From the NCBI GenBank assembly GCA_002338445.1, contig DDII01000058.1, positions 47,386 to 103,923 on the forward strand: DNA of 56,538 bases, in the 5' to 3' direction. Both the position numbers and the translations under genes were made by a program. The notes below the pieces were generated by a model that did not search any database, had not been told where the DNA came from, and saw only the letters and a program-made list of their open reading frames with translations. This DNA comes from Cellvibrionales bacterium UBA1854. GTDB lineage: Bacteria; Pseudomonadota; Gammaproteobacteria; Pseudomonadales; Porticoccaceae. Below, piece after piece: positions 18,787 through 27,058 of the stretch (positions are counted from its first letter, which is position 1; each line of letters starts with the position of its first letter).

Positions 18787-19698
18787 TCAGGACTGCATAT
18801 TGGCCATTGCCTTCATTACAAATTTCTCAGTTTGCTTACCACCAGTAAGCAGTGCCTTATTCTTGGAAGTATCGCTCAAGGACTGCCATTGATTGCGAAT
18901 ATTTTCAGGGTTTTGGTCAGCTTTTGATAAAAATATACCATCTGTCTCGAACATGGAAGCAGTGGCATAACCCCCAGCGCCCGCACATAAGATTGTTCTG
19001 GTTGGTGCGTCCTCATCACAAAGCAACAAGACTCCAACACTTACAGATTCTTGTGTCATCAAACCAATTATCTGTGCTGGTAAAATATCCTCCGTCATAC
19101 GCGTGCCGGCAGTCGGGGCCAAAGCGTTTACATGGATATTATTTTTTCCTCCCTCTAAAGCTAGGGTATTCATGAATCCAAGCACTGCCATCTTCGCTGC
19201 ACCATAGTTTGTCTGGCCGAAATTACCGTACATACCGCTGGCAGAGGTCGTCATAACTATACGACCATAATTTTGTGCACGCATTATATTCCACACCGCT
19301 TTGGTACAGTTCACCGAACCCATTAAATGAACATCTATCACAAGCCGGAAATCCGCTAGATCCATGTTGCTGAATGACTTATCTCTTAGGATTCCCGCAT
19401 TGTTTATTAGAATATCAACGCGACCCCACTTAGCTTGCGTTTCAGCTACCATGTCTTGTACTTCTTCAAAATTTGCAACATCGGCCGAATGCGAAAAAGC
19501 CTCCCCACCCAATGCTTTAATCTTTTCGACTACCTCTTCTGCGGCAGCGGGCGATGCACCCGTGCCATCCCGCGCACCACCCAAATCGTTTACGACCACT
19601 TTTGCACCACGCTCCGCAAGTGCAAGTGCATGTGAACGGCCCAGACCATTGCCGGCGCCAGTTATTATCGCTACTCGGTCACTAAAACCAATACTCAT
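18787..19698 (-). CDS. Short-chain dehydrogenase resembling the 3-hydroxyacyl-CoA dehydrogenase domain of MFE-2 (HSD17B4)
   Basis: The protein (303 residues from ATG 19698) has the NAD-binding TGAGNGLGRSHALALAERGA, VVVNDLGG, NNAGILRDKSF, and the catalytic serine and tyrosine in MTTSASGMYGNFGQTNYGAAK. NDLGG, LRDKSF and GMYGNFGQTNY are hallmarks of the dehydrogenase part of peroxisomal multifunctional enzyme 2, which oxidises (3R)-hydroxyacyl-CoA. It lies 21 bases after a MaoC-type hydratase and before a thiolase, so a role in beta-oxidation of fatty or steroid side-chain acyl-CoAs is likely. The C-terminal 60 residues are outside the core fold and not recognised. Confidence 0.9.
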   Translation of the reverse strand: MSIGFSDRVAIITGAGNGLGRSHALALAERGAKVVVNDLGGARDGTGASPAAAEEVVEKIKALGGEAFSHSADVANFEEVQDMVAETQAKWGRVDILINNAGILRDKSFSNMDLADFRLVIDVHLMGSVNCTKAVWNIMRAQNYGRIVMTTSASGMYGNFGQTNYGAAKMAVLGFMNTLALEGGKNNIHVNALAPTAGTRMTEDILPAQIIGLMTQESVSVGVLLLCDEDAPTRTILCAGAGGYATASMFETDGIFLSKADQNPENIRNQWQSLSDTSKNKALLTGGKQTEKFVMKAMANMQS

Positions 19699-19719
19699 CA
19701 TTTCTCTCCAAGGTCACCG

Positions 19720-20181
19720 TTAATTAGTCATTTGACACGTTAACCACTCAGCAACCATGGCTGGTTTTTCGCCCCCTTCAATCTCCACAGTCGCCTCAAC
19801 TTTGAAATCATATTGACCGGGCCGTTTTTCTGAAATATCTAATATAGTGGAATGACAACGAATTCTGCTTCCAACTCGCACGGGAGCGACAAACCGCACC
19901 TTATCGAAACCCTTGTTGACACCCATGTAGATTCCCTCCATCACGAGGTTAAAACTTTCAGAAAAGTGAGAAAGCATCGAAAGAGTTAGAAAACCATGTG
20001 CGACAGTTCCGCCAAAAGGCGTTTGTGCCGCCGCCTCTGGATTTATATGAATAAATTGCCTGTCTAGGGTACAGTCGGCAAATATGTTTACCTGTTCCTG
20101 GGTGACCTCAAACCACTCAGTAGGTTCGCACACATAACCACTATAATTTTTTATCTCCGACTTCTTAATGGACTGTGGCAT
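19720..20181 (-). CDS. MaoC/NodN-like enoyl-CoA hydratase
   Basis: A 153-residue hot-dog fold protein. The hydratase motif appears in IFADCTLDRQFIHINPEAA, followed by TPFGGTVAHGFLTLSML and NKGFDKVRFVAPVRVGSRI, the usual NodN/MaoC blocks. Members add water to 2-enoyl-CoA to give (3R)-hydroxyacyl-CoA, the substrate of the MFE-2-type dehydrogenase encoded next. It is the first gene of the minus-strand set and lies about 190 bases from a divergent XRE-family regulator. NodN-like members can also have unknown acyl-ester substrates. Confidence 0.9.
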   Translation of the reverse strand: MPQSIKKSEIKNYSGYVCEPTEWFEVTQEQVNIFADCTLDRQFIHINPEAAAQTPFGGTVAHGFLTLSMLSHFSESFNLVMEGIYMGVNKGFDKVRFVAPVRVGSRIRCHSTILDISEKRPGQYDFKVEATVEIEGGEKPAMVAEWLTCQMTN

Positions 20182-20232
20182 CCTTAATCTCCTATAAAAA
20201 TATATCTCTCTGCCCTTAAAACGAGACCCATC

Positions 20233-20261
20233 AAGGCCAGGACTAATTATTGTCGGGCCTT
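20233..20261 (+). promoter_or_regulatory. Hairpin with short T-tail in the MaoC/regulator spacer
   Basis: AAGGCC pairs with GGCCTT, and an inner GAC/GTC pair closes a loop of 8 bases; three further T follow on the plus strand. It lies between the divergent MaoC gene and the XRE regulator. It could be a leader attenuator for the regulator or chance structure. Confidence 0.3.
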
Positions 20262-20374
20262 TTTAAAAATTTGGCATTGGAAGTGTGCCCGAACTTAGTA
20301 TAAAGTAGCCACGACATGTAATGTCTAGGCATTCTATTTGCAAAGGACGGGCTTAAACACAAACAATAGTCCCA

Positions 20375-21247
20375 GTGAATCCGATATTCGAGTATGTGAT
20401 GTCAAATTTACAGAACGATACTTTTAAGTTTGCCAGGTTTCTGCTCTTCTGGCGCAACTTGTTTCAATTAAGCCAAGAGCAACTCGCAGATCGAATTAAC
20501 TGTTCAGCTAGACACGTCAGTCGTCTCGAAAATGGTAGAAGCCAACCCAGTCGAATTCTAGTTTCAACAATCATCGCCGAATTTTCGCTCGGACAACGAG
20601 ATAGCAACCAATTGATGATCGCCGCTGGTTTTCTTCCATCCGAGGAGCAGGCGAGTGTATTTGATATACATGCACCCGAGATGAAATGGCTTAGGAAATC
20701 GATGACATTATCACTTAAAGCTCTCGATCCATATCCATCAGTACTCACGGACGACATAAACGATATATTAATGGTAAACCGCGGCTGGGTGGGTCTGTTT
20801 AGCCGGATCATGAGTACCTCCATAATTGAAAAAACCACAAATCTATCCGAGTTTTTATTCTCTCGAGAGGGCGCTGGCTCTTATATTAGTGATCGCGAAA
20901 ATACCCTATCTGTAATTTTAATGTCATTAGAGCAACGTTCACTCTACACAAATGATCCCCGAGATATTCATCTTCGGGATCAGCTTGCAGCTCACGAGAT
21001 TGTTCCACCAGATTGGCGGGAGCGGGCGAGAGCGCTAGAACCGATGCCGAGTTTTAAGATACAACTCAGCCTTGAAGGGGAACTAATAAAATTTATTAAT
21101 GTGACGAGTTCAGTGAGTACACTTGGTCCAGCTGTCCAGCTCTCTGGGAGAAGTTTAAACTTGAGCACTTTTTATCCAGAAGAGGATGAGATAATTCTCT
21201 CTAGCTTTAGTAACCCAACTCTATCTCATCCATTTTTATTTTACTAA
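20375..21247 (+). CDS. XRE-family regulator with MmyB-like ligand domain
   Basis: The N-terminal helix-turn-helix (LSQEQLADRINCSARHVSRLENGRSQPSR, about residues 32-60) is XRE type. The remainder resembles the MmyB-like ligand domain: the AGFL boundary, then KALDPYPSVLTDDINDILMVNRGWVGLF, where this family normally reads LDPxPAxVLxxxWDVLAxN. Such regulators bind small, often fatty-acyl-like, molecules. The listed start is GTG at 20375; ATG at 20399 (MSNLQN) is an alternative. It is divergent from MaoC-SDR-thiolase, so control of that set is a reasonable inference. Confidence 0.85.
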   Translation: MNPIFEYVMSNLQNDTFKFARFLLFWRNLFQLSQEQLADRINCSARHVSRLENGRSQPSRILVSTIIAEFSLGQRDSNQLMIAAGFLPSEEQASVFDIHAPEMKWLRKSMTLSLKALDPYPSVLTDDINDILMVNRGWVGLFSRIMSTSIIEKTTNLSEFLFSREGAGSYISDRENTLSVILMSLEQRSLYTNDPRDIHLRDQLAAHEIVPPDWRERARALEPMPSFKIQLSLEGELIKFINVTSSVSTLGPAVQLSGRSLNLSTFYPEEDEIILSSFSNPTLSHPFLFY

Positions 21248-21903
21248 GTTGTGTGGTACACGGTTTATGAAATGGCGCATATTTCCAAGAAAATGATAAC
21301 TAAATAATATAGTCTTATTCACAACATCGGGTGGAATGACCAGCTCAGCCATGTTCAGAGTTTTCGAAAACGATATGTATCTATTTGATATCAATAACCG
21401 TCCTCAGGAGCGAAGACGTCCAGTCCAGCACTAGCGACGGAGACAAACTCGCCTTATATTGGCCGATAGCCACATGATCCAAGTGTCGTCAACTAGAGGA
21501 AACCCCAACGAGTTATACGTTACTAATTGTAGGCTCGCCGCAATTATTCTGTTCGCCCCCAGAGTTCCGGAGGTGCTCCTGGGGACAGAAATTTCGAAAT
21601 TCTACTATCCAACGAGAGTCTAACAAGAAGTCATATGGTGCGATGGGTTTTACTCTTGATTGTGATTCGCGATTATTTCTGCGATAGGCGAAGTGGAGCT
21701 AGCATTAATTTGGCATATCAAGACATAATCGCCAACGTATCGTCCCTGTGCTACCTTATCAAAGAGCACTTTGTAGCAATTTTTAGCTGCATGGAGATAG
21801 TTTTTAGTATAATGGACATGTAGATGGGAGATTTGAAACATCGAAGCTATTTAGTCAACTCATGAAGTCAACTAAATTTTATCTGAGATGAGGCTAAGAC
21901 AAA
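21248..21903. other. Intergenic stretch with an inverted repeat, no recognisable gene
   Basis: About 650 bases between the regulator and the carboxylesterase. At 21557-21584 the arms CCCCAG and CTGGGG face each other across a 16-base loop, with TGT/ACA able to extend the stem after a bulge; there is no T-run. A 62-codon plus-strand frame at 21635 has no recognisable family and is not called. Confidence 0.4.
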
Positions 21904-23835
21904 TTGGTAAAAAGCAAATGGTTCTTGACTTTAGTAATTTTGACATTTTCTACTGTATTAATAGTATGGTTTTACGCAAACTTTGATCGTCAAATATACA
22001 ACATACATCACTATTCTCCACCGGCGTTTGTTGCTCAAAAAGCCGATCCAGCAACGCTAAGAGCCACAGAATCAGGGCCAGTGATCGGATTCAATGGCCC
22101 TGTGGATACCCATGTTTGGCTCGGAATTCCTTATGCAAAGCCTCCCACAGGAGTAATGCGATGGAGGGCACCAAGGCCGTCCGCACTTTGGGAAAAGACA
22201 TTAGAGGCTCTTTATCCAGAATCACCCTGCATACAACCATGGACGAGGTTATCTGGCGTTAATGGTTCTGATGGTATTGTAGTGGGCGATGAGGATTGTC
22301 TTTATTTAAATATCTGGGCACCTCGATCAGCAGCGGTAAACTCTGCGCAAACAGAAGAGCAATTGCCTGTCATGGTATGGATTCACGGCGGAGGTAATGT
22401 GGTGGGATCAGCGACTCATCTAAGTGGCCACAAATTTGCAGGGATGCAGCAGGTGGTGTTTGTTTCCATTGGATATCGATTAGGTCACCTTGGTAATTTT
22501 TCCCACAGAGCATTCAGAGATACTGATGAAATACCACTAGACGCGTCTGCTAATTTCGGCCTCCTAGACATCATTAAAGCACTTTCATGGGTCAAAAAAA
22601 ATATCGCTAATTTTGGTGGTGACAACGGAAATATCACTCTTTTTGGCGAGTCCTCTGGCGGACGAAATATTATGGCAATGATTGCCTCTCCCCTTGCAGA
22701 AGGCTTATTTCATAAAGCAATTATTCAAAGCGGATCAATGAGAACCGAGTCTGCTGCCCACGCAGAGAACTTCAGCGATGACGAGGTTGATGGTTACTTT
22801 TCAAGCAGCAACGAATTAATTGCGCAATTATTTCAAGATCTTGGGATAGCGTCCAATAGGAAGGAGGCAAAGCGCGATATTCAATCAATCGATGACGAAA
22901 ATCTCGCTGCAATTTTACGTAGCCAAAAGGCAAGCCAGATAGTCTTTGCAGATCTAAATAATCGATTTGTACGAGCGAAAATCCACCAAATACCACAACT
23001 TATAAGAGATGGGATTGTGCTCCCGATGAAATCCATACCGAGCCTTTTAGCCTATCCCACGGATTATAATAATGTTCCAATAATTCTCGGTTCAAACCGT
23101 GATGATGCAAAATCTCATATGGCCTTTGAAAAAGAAAATGTCTATCAATTTGCAAAGATTTTTCCGCGAATACGTGATCATATTGATTACTCCCGCCAAG
23201 CGTTATTAAGGTCAGCACAAACCCATGCACTCGCTGTTGAAAAGCCGGCTGAATTATTTACAAAAAGTCGTCTCGATGTCGATGCACCGATGAATGTATT
23301 CACCTATCGATTTGATTGGGATGAACTGCAAACTAACTTTCTTTGGAACTTGACCGAACTAATTGGGGCCGGAAAAGGACTCGAAGTAGAGTTTGTGTTT
23401 GGTGAGTTTATAAGTGGGCTATCACTACCAAATCTTTATGACCCTTCGACAAAGAATAGTCGTGATGCTTTATCTAAATTAATAATGAATTACTGGGGAA
23501 ACTTTGCTCATTCTGGCTCTCCGAATATCGGTAAAACTGCGGGCCAACCTTTTTGGAAAGCATGGACAGCAGATGGGGCAAATACCTTACTACTTGATAG
23601 CGAAGAAGGGGGAGGTGTTAGGATGTATGAACGGCGGCTAAAAATAGAGGACTTAACGAAACTTATTCAACTATTTTCAAAAGAACTTGACCAGTATCAG
23701 CGATGTGAACAATATGCAAGGGCCTTCCTATTCTCTTCTCAAAGCAGTGATTTTTGGGATGAGGAATACTATAATAGAATTCCTTTTCAAGGATGTAAGA
23801 TGTATAAAAAACAACAATTTAAAATATATTTCTAA
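21904..23835 (+). CDS. Type-B carboxylesterase with N-terminal membrane anchor
   Basis: A 643-residue carboxylesterase of the cholinesterase/lipase fold. Residues 5-23 form a hydrophobic signal or anchor (WFLTLVILTFSTVLIVWFY), so the enzyme is probably exported or periplasmic. The oxyanion loop is VWIHGGGNVVGSA and the nucleophile is in GESSGGRNIMAMI. The family signature EDCLYLNIWAP lies upstream. The start is TTG at 21904 with a TGAGG site about 10 bases upstream; no ATG fits. It hydrolyses carboxylic esters; the natural substrate is unknown, but the catabolic surroundings suggest lipid or steroid esters. The C-terminal cysteines and the last ~40 residues are unremarkable. Confidence 0.9.
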   Translation: MVKSKWFLTLVILTFSTVLIVWFYANFDRQIYNIHHYSPPAFVAQKADPATLRATESGPVIGFNGPVDTHVWLGIPYAKPPTGVMRWRAPRPSALWEKTLEALYPESPCIQPWTRLSGVNGSDGIVVGDEDCLYLNIWAPRSAAVNSAQTEEQLPVMVWIHGGGNVVGSATHLSGHKFAGMQQVVFVSIGYRLGHLGNFSHRAFRDTDEIPLDASANFGLLDIIKALSWVKKNIANFGGDNGNITLFGESSGGRNIMAMIASPLAEGLFHKAIIQSGSMRTESAAHAENFSDDEVDGYFSSSNELIAQLFQDLGIASNRKEAKRDIQSIDDENLAAILRSQKASQIVFADLNNRFVRAKIHQIPQLIRDGIVLPMKSIPSLLAYPTDYNNVPIILGSNRDDAKSHMAFEKENVYQFAKIFPRIRDHIDYSRQALLRSAQTHALAVEKPAELFTKSRLDVDAPMNVFTYRFDWDELQTNFLWNLTELIGAGKGLEVEFVFGEFISGLSLPNLYDPSTKNSRDALSKLIMNYWGNFAHSGSPNIGKTAGQPFWKAWTADGANTLLLDSEEGGGVRMYERRLKIEDLTKLIQLFSKELDQYQRCEQYARAFLFSSQSSDFWDEEYYNRIPFQGCKMYKKQQFKIYF

Positions 23836-24253
23836 AGCATATTATTATAATTATTTTTCTAGGCCGCTTTATGGTGATCTAACCCATATTAACAGATAAG
23901 ATGCTGCTTTTTGGCCAGAGACAAATCTAAGCTTCATACTCATCAAATCCCTTTTCAAAGGAGTATATCAAAGCTGATCTACACACCTCATATCTGTTTC
24001 GCAGAGGAACTCCAATTGGCTTGCCCGATACGCGAGGAAAATTTTTGGAACTACCTCCTTAAATATGAGAGTCATAGACAATGTAGAGTAATAAAGCCGT
24101 TTGATCTCCAAATCACGGCAATAAGAATTATTTCGAGGCTAATGCTGTAATTAAGTTTGAGCTTTAAACTATAATTTTGGGGCTAAAGCTAGCAATCAAG
24201 AGACCGCGTAACTCACAAACTGACGCAGATCAAGACAATAACTTTGGAGTCGC
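23836..24253. other. Intergenic stretch, nothing recognised
   Basis: About 420 bases between two convergent genes. A 79-codon plus-strand frame (23911-24150) is open, but I recognise no family, and it lacks a convincing ribosome site. No clear terminator is seen. Confidence 0.45.
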
Positions 24254-24637
24254 TCATAGCAAAACACCCGAGATACTCAGCAACAGTATGGTCATCGTTA
24301 TAATCACACTTGCTAGGTGGAGACGATTGAATTGCGCGTCATCCCCTTCATCGCGGCTCCTGTTGGTCATCGGAATCAAAACATAAGCCACCAGTGAGAG
24401 CACGGCTGAAATCCCGCAGATGATTGCTGATGACCAATTTAGGTAGAGTAGCGCACACAAATTCCCCAACAACGACAAAACAATGATTATAAGGAAAAAC
24501 CGTGGGAAAATGGATCGAAGGAATAGTGAGCTCTCCTGTTGTGGAAGTAGCCGAAATACGTTTGGCGCTACAATCGCACTTTGATAAACAATCAGTCCAA
24601 CAATAGCTCCATGCAATAATATAGGAATATTTTCCAT
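24254..24637 (-). CDS. Small four-helix inner-membrane protein
   Basis: A 127-residue protein with four predicted membrane segments: about residues 5-27, 45-66, 68-88 and 107-126. The layout and the first-helix motif LLHGAIVGLIVYQSAIVAPNVFR resemble the DUF4149 group of small membrane proteins of unknown function, but this is by eye. The only charged loop is TNRSRDEGDDAQFNR before the last helix. It follows the Bax inhibitor-type gene and a two-helix protein on the same strand, so the three may be co-transcribed. Confidence 0.65.
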   Translation of the reverse strand: MENIPILLHGAIVGLIVYQSAIVAPNVFRLLPQQESSLFLRSIFPRFFLIIIVLSLLGNLCALLYLNWSSAIICGISAVLSLVAYVLIPMTNRSRDEGDDAQFNRLHLASVIITMTILLLSISGVLL

Positions 24638-24687
24638 GACATTTCCTTCATAAGGGTTCCCTGTAAATTATTTAGAATCGACTCTTC

Positions 24688-24894
24688 TCAAAAAAGGTAT
24701 TCAATTAACACCAATGCTGAGACTACAGCAACGCTGCAGATAAAAATCCTCCAAAAGGAGAACTTCCTGGTTGTCCAATCGATACGATCTTCCCGCTCAA
24801 ACTGCCTTCGCGAGGCTTTAAATCGCCCGAGGTAAAAAAAAATTGCTAACGAGCCTACGGAAACCATACCAAAAAAGAGGCTATTAAAATCCAC
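24688..24894 (-). CDS. 68-residue two-helix membrane protein coupled to the Bax inhibitor-type gene
   Basis: Not an ATG gene. The upstream stop TAG overlaps a GTG (TAGTG at 24892-24896), which opens a 68-codon frame reading MDFNSLFFGMVSVGSLAIFF. It has two hydrophobic helices (about residues 5-23 and 45-65) joined by a strongly charged stretch (KASRRQFEREDRIDW). An internal ATG at 24867 is an alternative. The same TAGTG coupling joins dapC and nth in this window. No family is recognised; the membrane topology and tight coupling support a real gene. Confidence 0.6.
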   Translation of the reverse strand: MDFNSLFFGMVSVGSLAIFFYLGRFKASRRQFEREDRIDWTTRKFSFWRIFICSVAVVSALVLIEYLF

Positions 24895-25679
24895 TATCGG
24901 CTTCTCAACTTGGCAAGGAGTCTTAACATCTCTAAATATAACCAAATGAGTGTGACCATTAATGAAAACGCCCCAAACCACTCCATGTATTTAGGTGCTC
25001 CCTGCTCGGCTCCCAACTCGATAAAATCAAAATCAAGCACCAAGTTGAGTGCAGCGATCGCTACCACAAATAAACTAAACCCAATCCCAATGATACCATT
25101 AGAGTGGATGAACCCTATCCCAGACCCAAACATACTCATGACCATGCTAACGAAGTAAAGCAAGCAGATGCCCATAGTAGCTGAGACGACCATAAGTCTA
25201 AAATTTTCTGTGGGCCTGACTATTCCGGTTTTGTAAAGGAAAAGTAATGACGCTAGCGTTCCCAAAGTTAATCCAATCGCCTGGATCACAATTCCTTGAA
25301 ATTGTGCCTCATAAATCGCTGATATGCCTCCCAGAAAAAGGCCCTCTAGCAGGGCGTAGATTGGTGCTGTCTTGCCAGCCCAGTGCTTCTTAAAAATTGT
25401 TACAAGGGCAATAATAAAGCCGCCAATGCCGCCAACCATCATTAGGGGCATAACACCCGAGGCATCTCCGCTTCGAAAAAAAAGATTCCATGAATATGAG
25501 GCCGAAATCATTACGAGAAGAAGAAGGATCCCGGTCTTGTTCACCGTTCCCTCTAACGTCATAAGACCGAGATCTTGAACTTGCGAACGAGCATTTTGGG
25601 CTTCATTACTAAATGTTGCATCACTGAGCGCTGGGTTGCCAGAGCGACCAAAAGTTTGGAGGGCGGTATGGTTTGACAT
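24894..25679 (-). CDS. Bax inhibitor-1/YccA family membrane protein
   Basis: A seven-helix protein of the BI-1 (TMBIM/UPF0005) family; bacterial members include E. coli YccA and the calcium-leak protein BsYetJ. The N-terminus reads MSNHTALQTFGRSGNPALSD, the hallmark of the short bacterial Bax1-I group. I chose ATG at 25679 over the earlier one at 25718, because AGGA lies 10 bases upstream of it and this N-terminus is conserved; length becomes 261 residues. A conserved acidic pair appears in VLDFDFIELGAEQGAP. Function in this organism is not known; membrane stress or FtsH interaction is possible. Confidence 0.9.
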   Translation of the reverse strand: MSNHTALQTFGRSGNPALSDATFSNEAQNARSQVQDLGLMTLEGTVNKTGILLLLVMISASYSWNLFFRSGDASGVMPLMMVGGIGGFIIALVTIFKKHWAGKTAPIYALLEGLFLGGISAIYEAQFQGIVIQAIGLTLGTLASLLFLYKTGIVRPTENFRLMVVSATMGICLLYFVSMVMSMFGSGIGFIHSNGIIGIGFSLFVVAIAALNLVLDFDFIELGAEQGAPKYMEWFGAFSLMVTLIWLYLEMLRLLAKLRSR

Positions 25680-26000
25680 TGTTAATGCTTCCTTATAAGT
25701 CATTTTATTGAAGACCAAAAATGAGTGAGCTCTTGTTTAAGCTTGAGTACCTAAGCGACAGGAGCTCTGGGGCAGACATTATACGGAGCCTTTCAGCACT
25801 ATGGAATTCAAAGTCTTTAGATTTTTCTACCATTAAATTACCCGATCCACCGAAAGTTCATTCTCCGAAGTCACAATTGTGATAAGTATAACCTTTGATA
25901 GGATAAGAATTAGATATAGTTAATATGGTGTCACGATATGTCTCATTTACTCAGAGTGAGTTATAATAACTCTCTAAAATACTGAATCACAGGATGCACC
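25680..26000. other. Divergent promoter region
   Basis: About 320 bases separate the divergently transcribed BI-1 gene and the nitronate monooxygenase-like gene, so both promoters should lie here. I see no coding frame and no palindrome strong enough to name as an operator. Confidence 0.45.
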
Positions 26001-26984
26001 ATGAAAACTCGGATCACTGAACTGTTTGGAATAGAACATCCAATAATACAGGGTGGCATGCATTATGTCGGTTTTGCAGAACTAGCCGCAGCTGTTTCAA
26101 ATGCAGGTGGCCTCGGAATTATTACTGCACTTACTTTAGGCACACCAGAGAAATTAGCTAATGAGATAGCTCGCTGTCGTGAGATGACAGATAAACCTTT
26201 CGGGGTTAACATGACGTTTTTGCCGAGCCTAACGCCGCCCAACTACGAGGAGCTGTTTAAGGTAATAATAGGCGGAGGAGTCACTGTAGTCGAAACAGCC
26301 GGGAATAATCCTCAGAAATGGCTGCCAATGCTGAAAGAAGCTGGCGTAAAGGTGATACATAAATGCACATCAGTGCGTCACTCCCTCAAAGCAGAGAGAA
26401 TTGGTTGCGATGCGGTATCGGTAGATGGCTTTGAGTGCGGTGGGCACCCTGGTGAGGACGACATACCAAACTTCATCTTGTTACCAAGAGCCGCTGACGA
26501 ACTTACAATACCTTTTGTAGCATCTGGCGGGATGGCTGATGCACGCAGCTTGGTAGCTGCTCTATCTCTTGGTGCAGATGGTATAAATATGGGCACTCGG
26601 TTTGTTGCCACGGAAGAAGCACCAGTTCACCCGAACGTAAAACAGGCAATCATAGCCGCATCAGAACTTGATACCGCTTTAGTGATGCGCCCTCTGCGCA
26701 ACACTGAGCGCGTTTTAAAGAATGCCGCTGTAACTAGGCTTCTGGAGAAAGAAAAAGTACTTGGAGACAAATTGGCATTTGAAGACGTTATCGATGAGGT
26801 AGCTGGTATCTATCCGAAGATTATGGCGAAAGGAGATATGGATGCCGGAGCTTGGTCTTGTGGTATGGTCGCAGGCTTGATAGATGATTCACCAAGCGTC
26901 GAAGCACTCATCAAACGAATCATGGCTGAAGCAGAAGAGATAATAAGTATACGTCTCTCTAAATTGGCAGCGACTGCGTCATAG
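26001..26984 (+). CDS. Nitronate monooxygenase-like FMN protein
   Basis: A TIM-barrel flavoprotein of the 2-nitropropane dioxygenase group, 327 residues. Seen: IIQGGMHYVGFAELAAAVSNAGGLGII at the N-terminus, the central GFECGGHPGEDD block, and FVASGGMADARSLVAALSLGADGINMGTRF, which binds FMN phosphate. Family members oxidise propionate 3-nitronate, but many act on other enoyl or keto substrates, and a 2-enoyl reductase role in terpene or steroid breakdown has been proposed for relatives. Next to two acyl-CoA dehydrogenases, the catabolic reading seems likely here; the exact reaction is open. Confidence 0.88.
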   Translation: MKTRITELFGIEHPIIQGGMHYVGFAELAAAVSNAGGLGIITALTLGTPEKLANEIARCREMTDKPFGVNMTFLPSLTPPNYEELFKVIIGGGVTVVETAGNNPQKWLPMLKEAGVKVIHKCTSVRHSLKAERIGCDAVSVDGFECGGHPGEDDIPNFILLPRAADELTIPFVASGGMADARSLVAALSLGADGINMGTRFVATEEAPVHPNVKQAIIAASELDTALVMRPLRNTERVLKNAAVTRLLEKEKVLGDKLAFEDVIDEVAGIYPKIMAKGDMDAGAWSCGMVAGLIDDSPSVEALIKRIMAEAEEIISIRLSKLAATAS

Positions 26985-27001
26985 CTATCTTAAATTTCTT
27001 T

Positions 27002-27015
27002 GTTGACGCGTCAAC
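27002..27015. repeat. 14-base perfect palindrome between convergent genes
   Basis: GTTGACGCGTCAAC is a perfect palindrome 17 bases after the nitronate monooxygenase stop, followed 5 bases later by six T. As the genes converge, a weak plus-strand terminator (5-bp stem, CGCG loop) is more likely than an operator. Confidence 0.45.
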
Positions 27016-27058
27016 GCACAGTTTTTTATTTATAATTACAATGCTGTGTTAAACAAAG

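Noticed and set aside
21557..21584. Inverted repeat CCCCAG/CTGGGG considered as an integron attC or IS end
   Set aside because: No core-site sequence, no integrase or transposase nearby and no second copy seen.
21635..21823. 62-codon plus-strand frame before the carboxylesterase
   Set aside because: Overlaps an equally long frame on the other strand; neither shows a motif.
23911..24150. 79-codon plus-strand frame after the carboxylesterase
   Set aside because: Sequence looks random, without motif or ribosome site.
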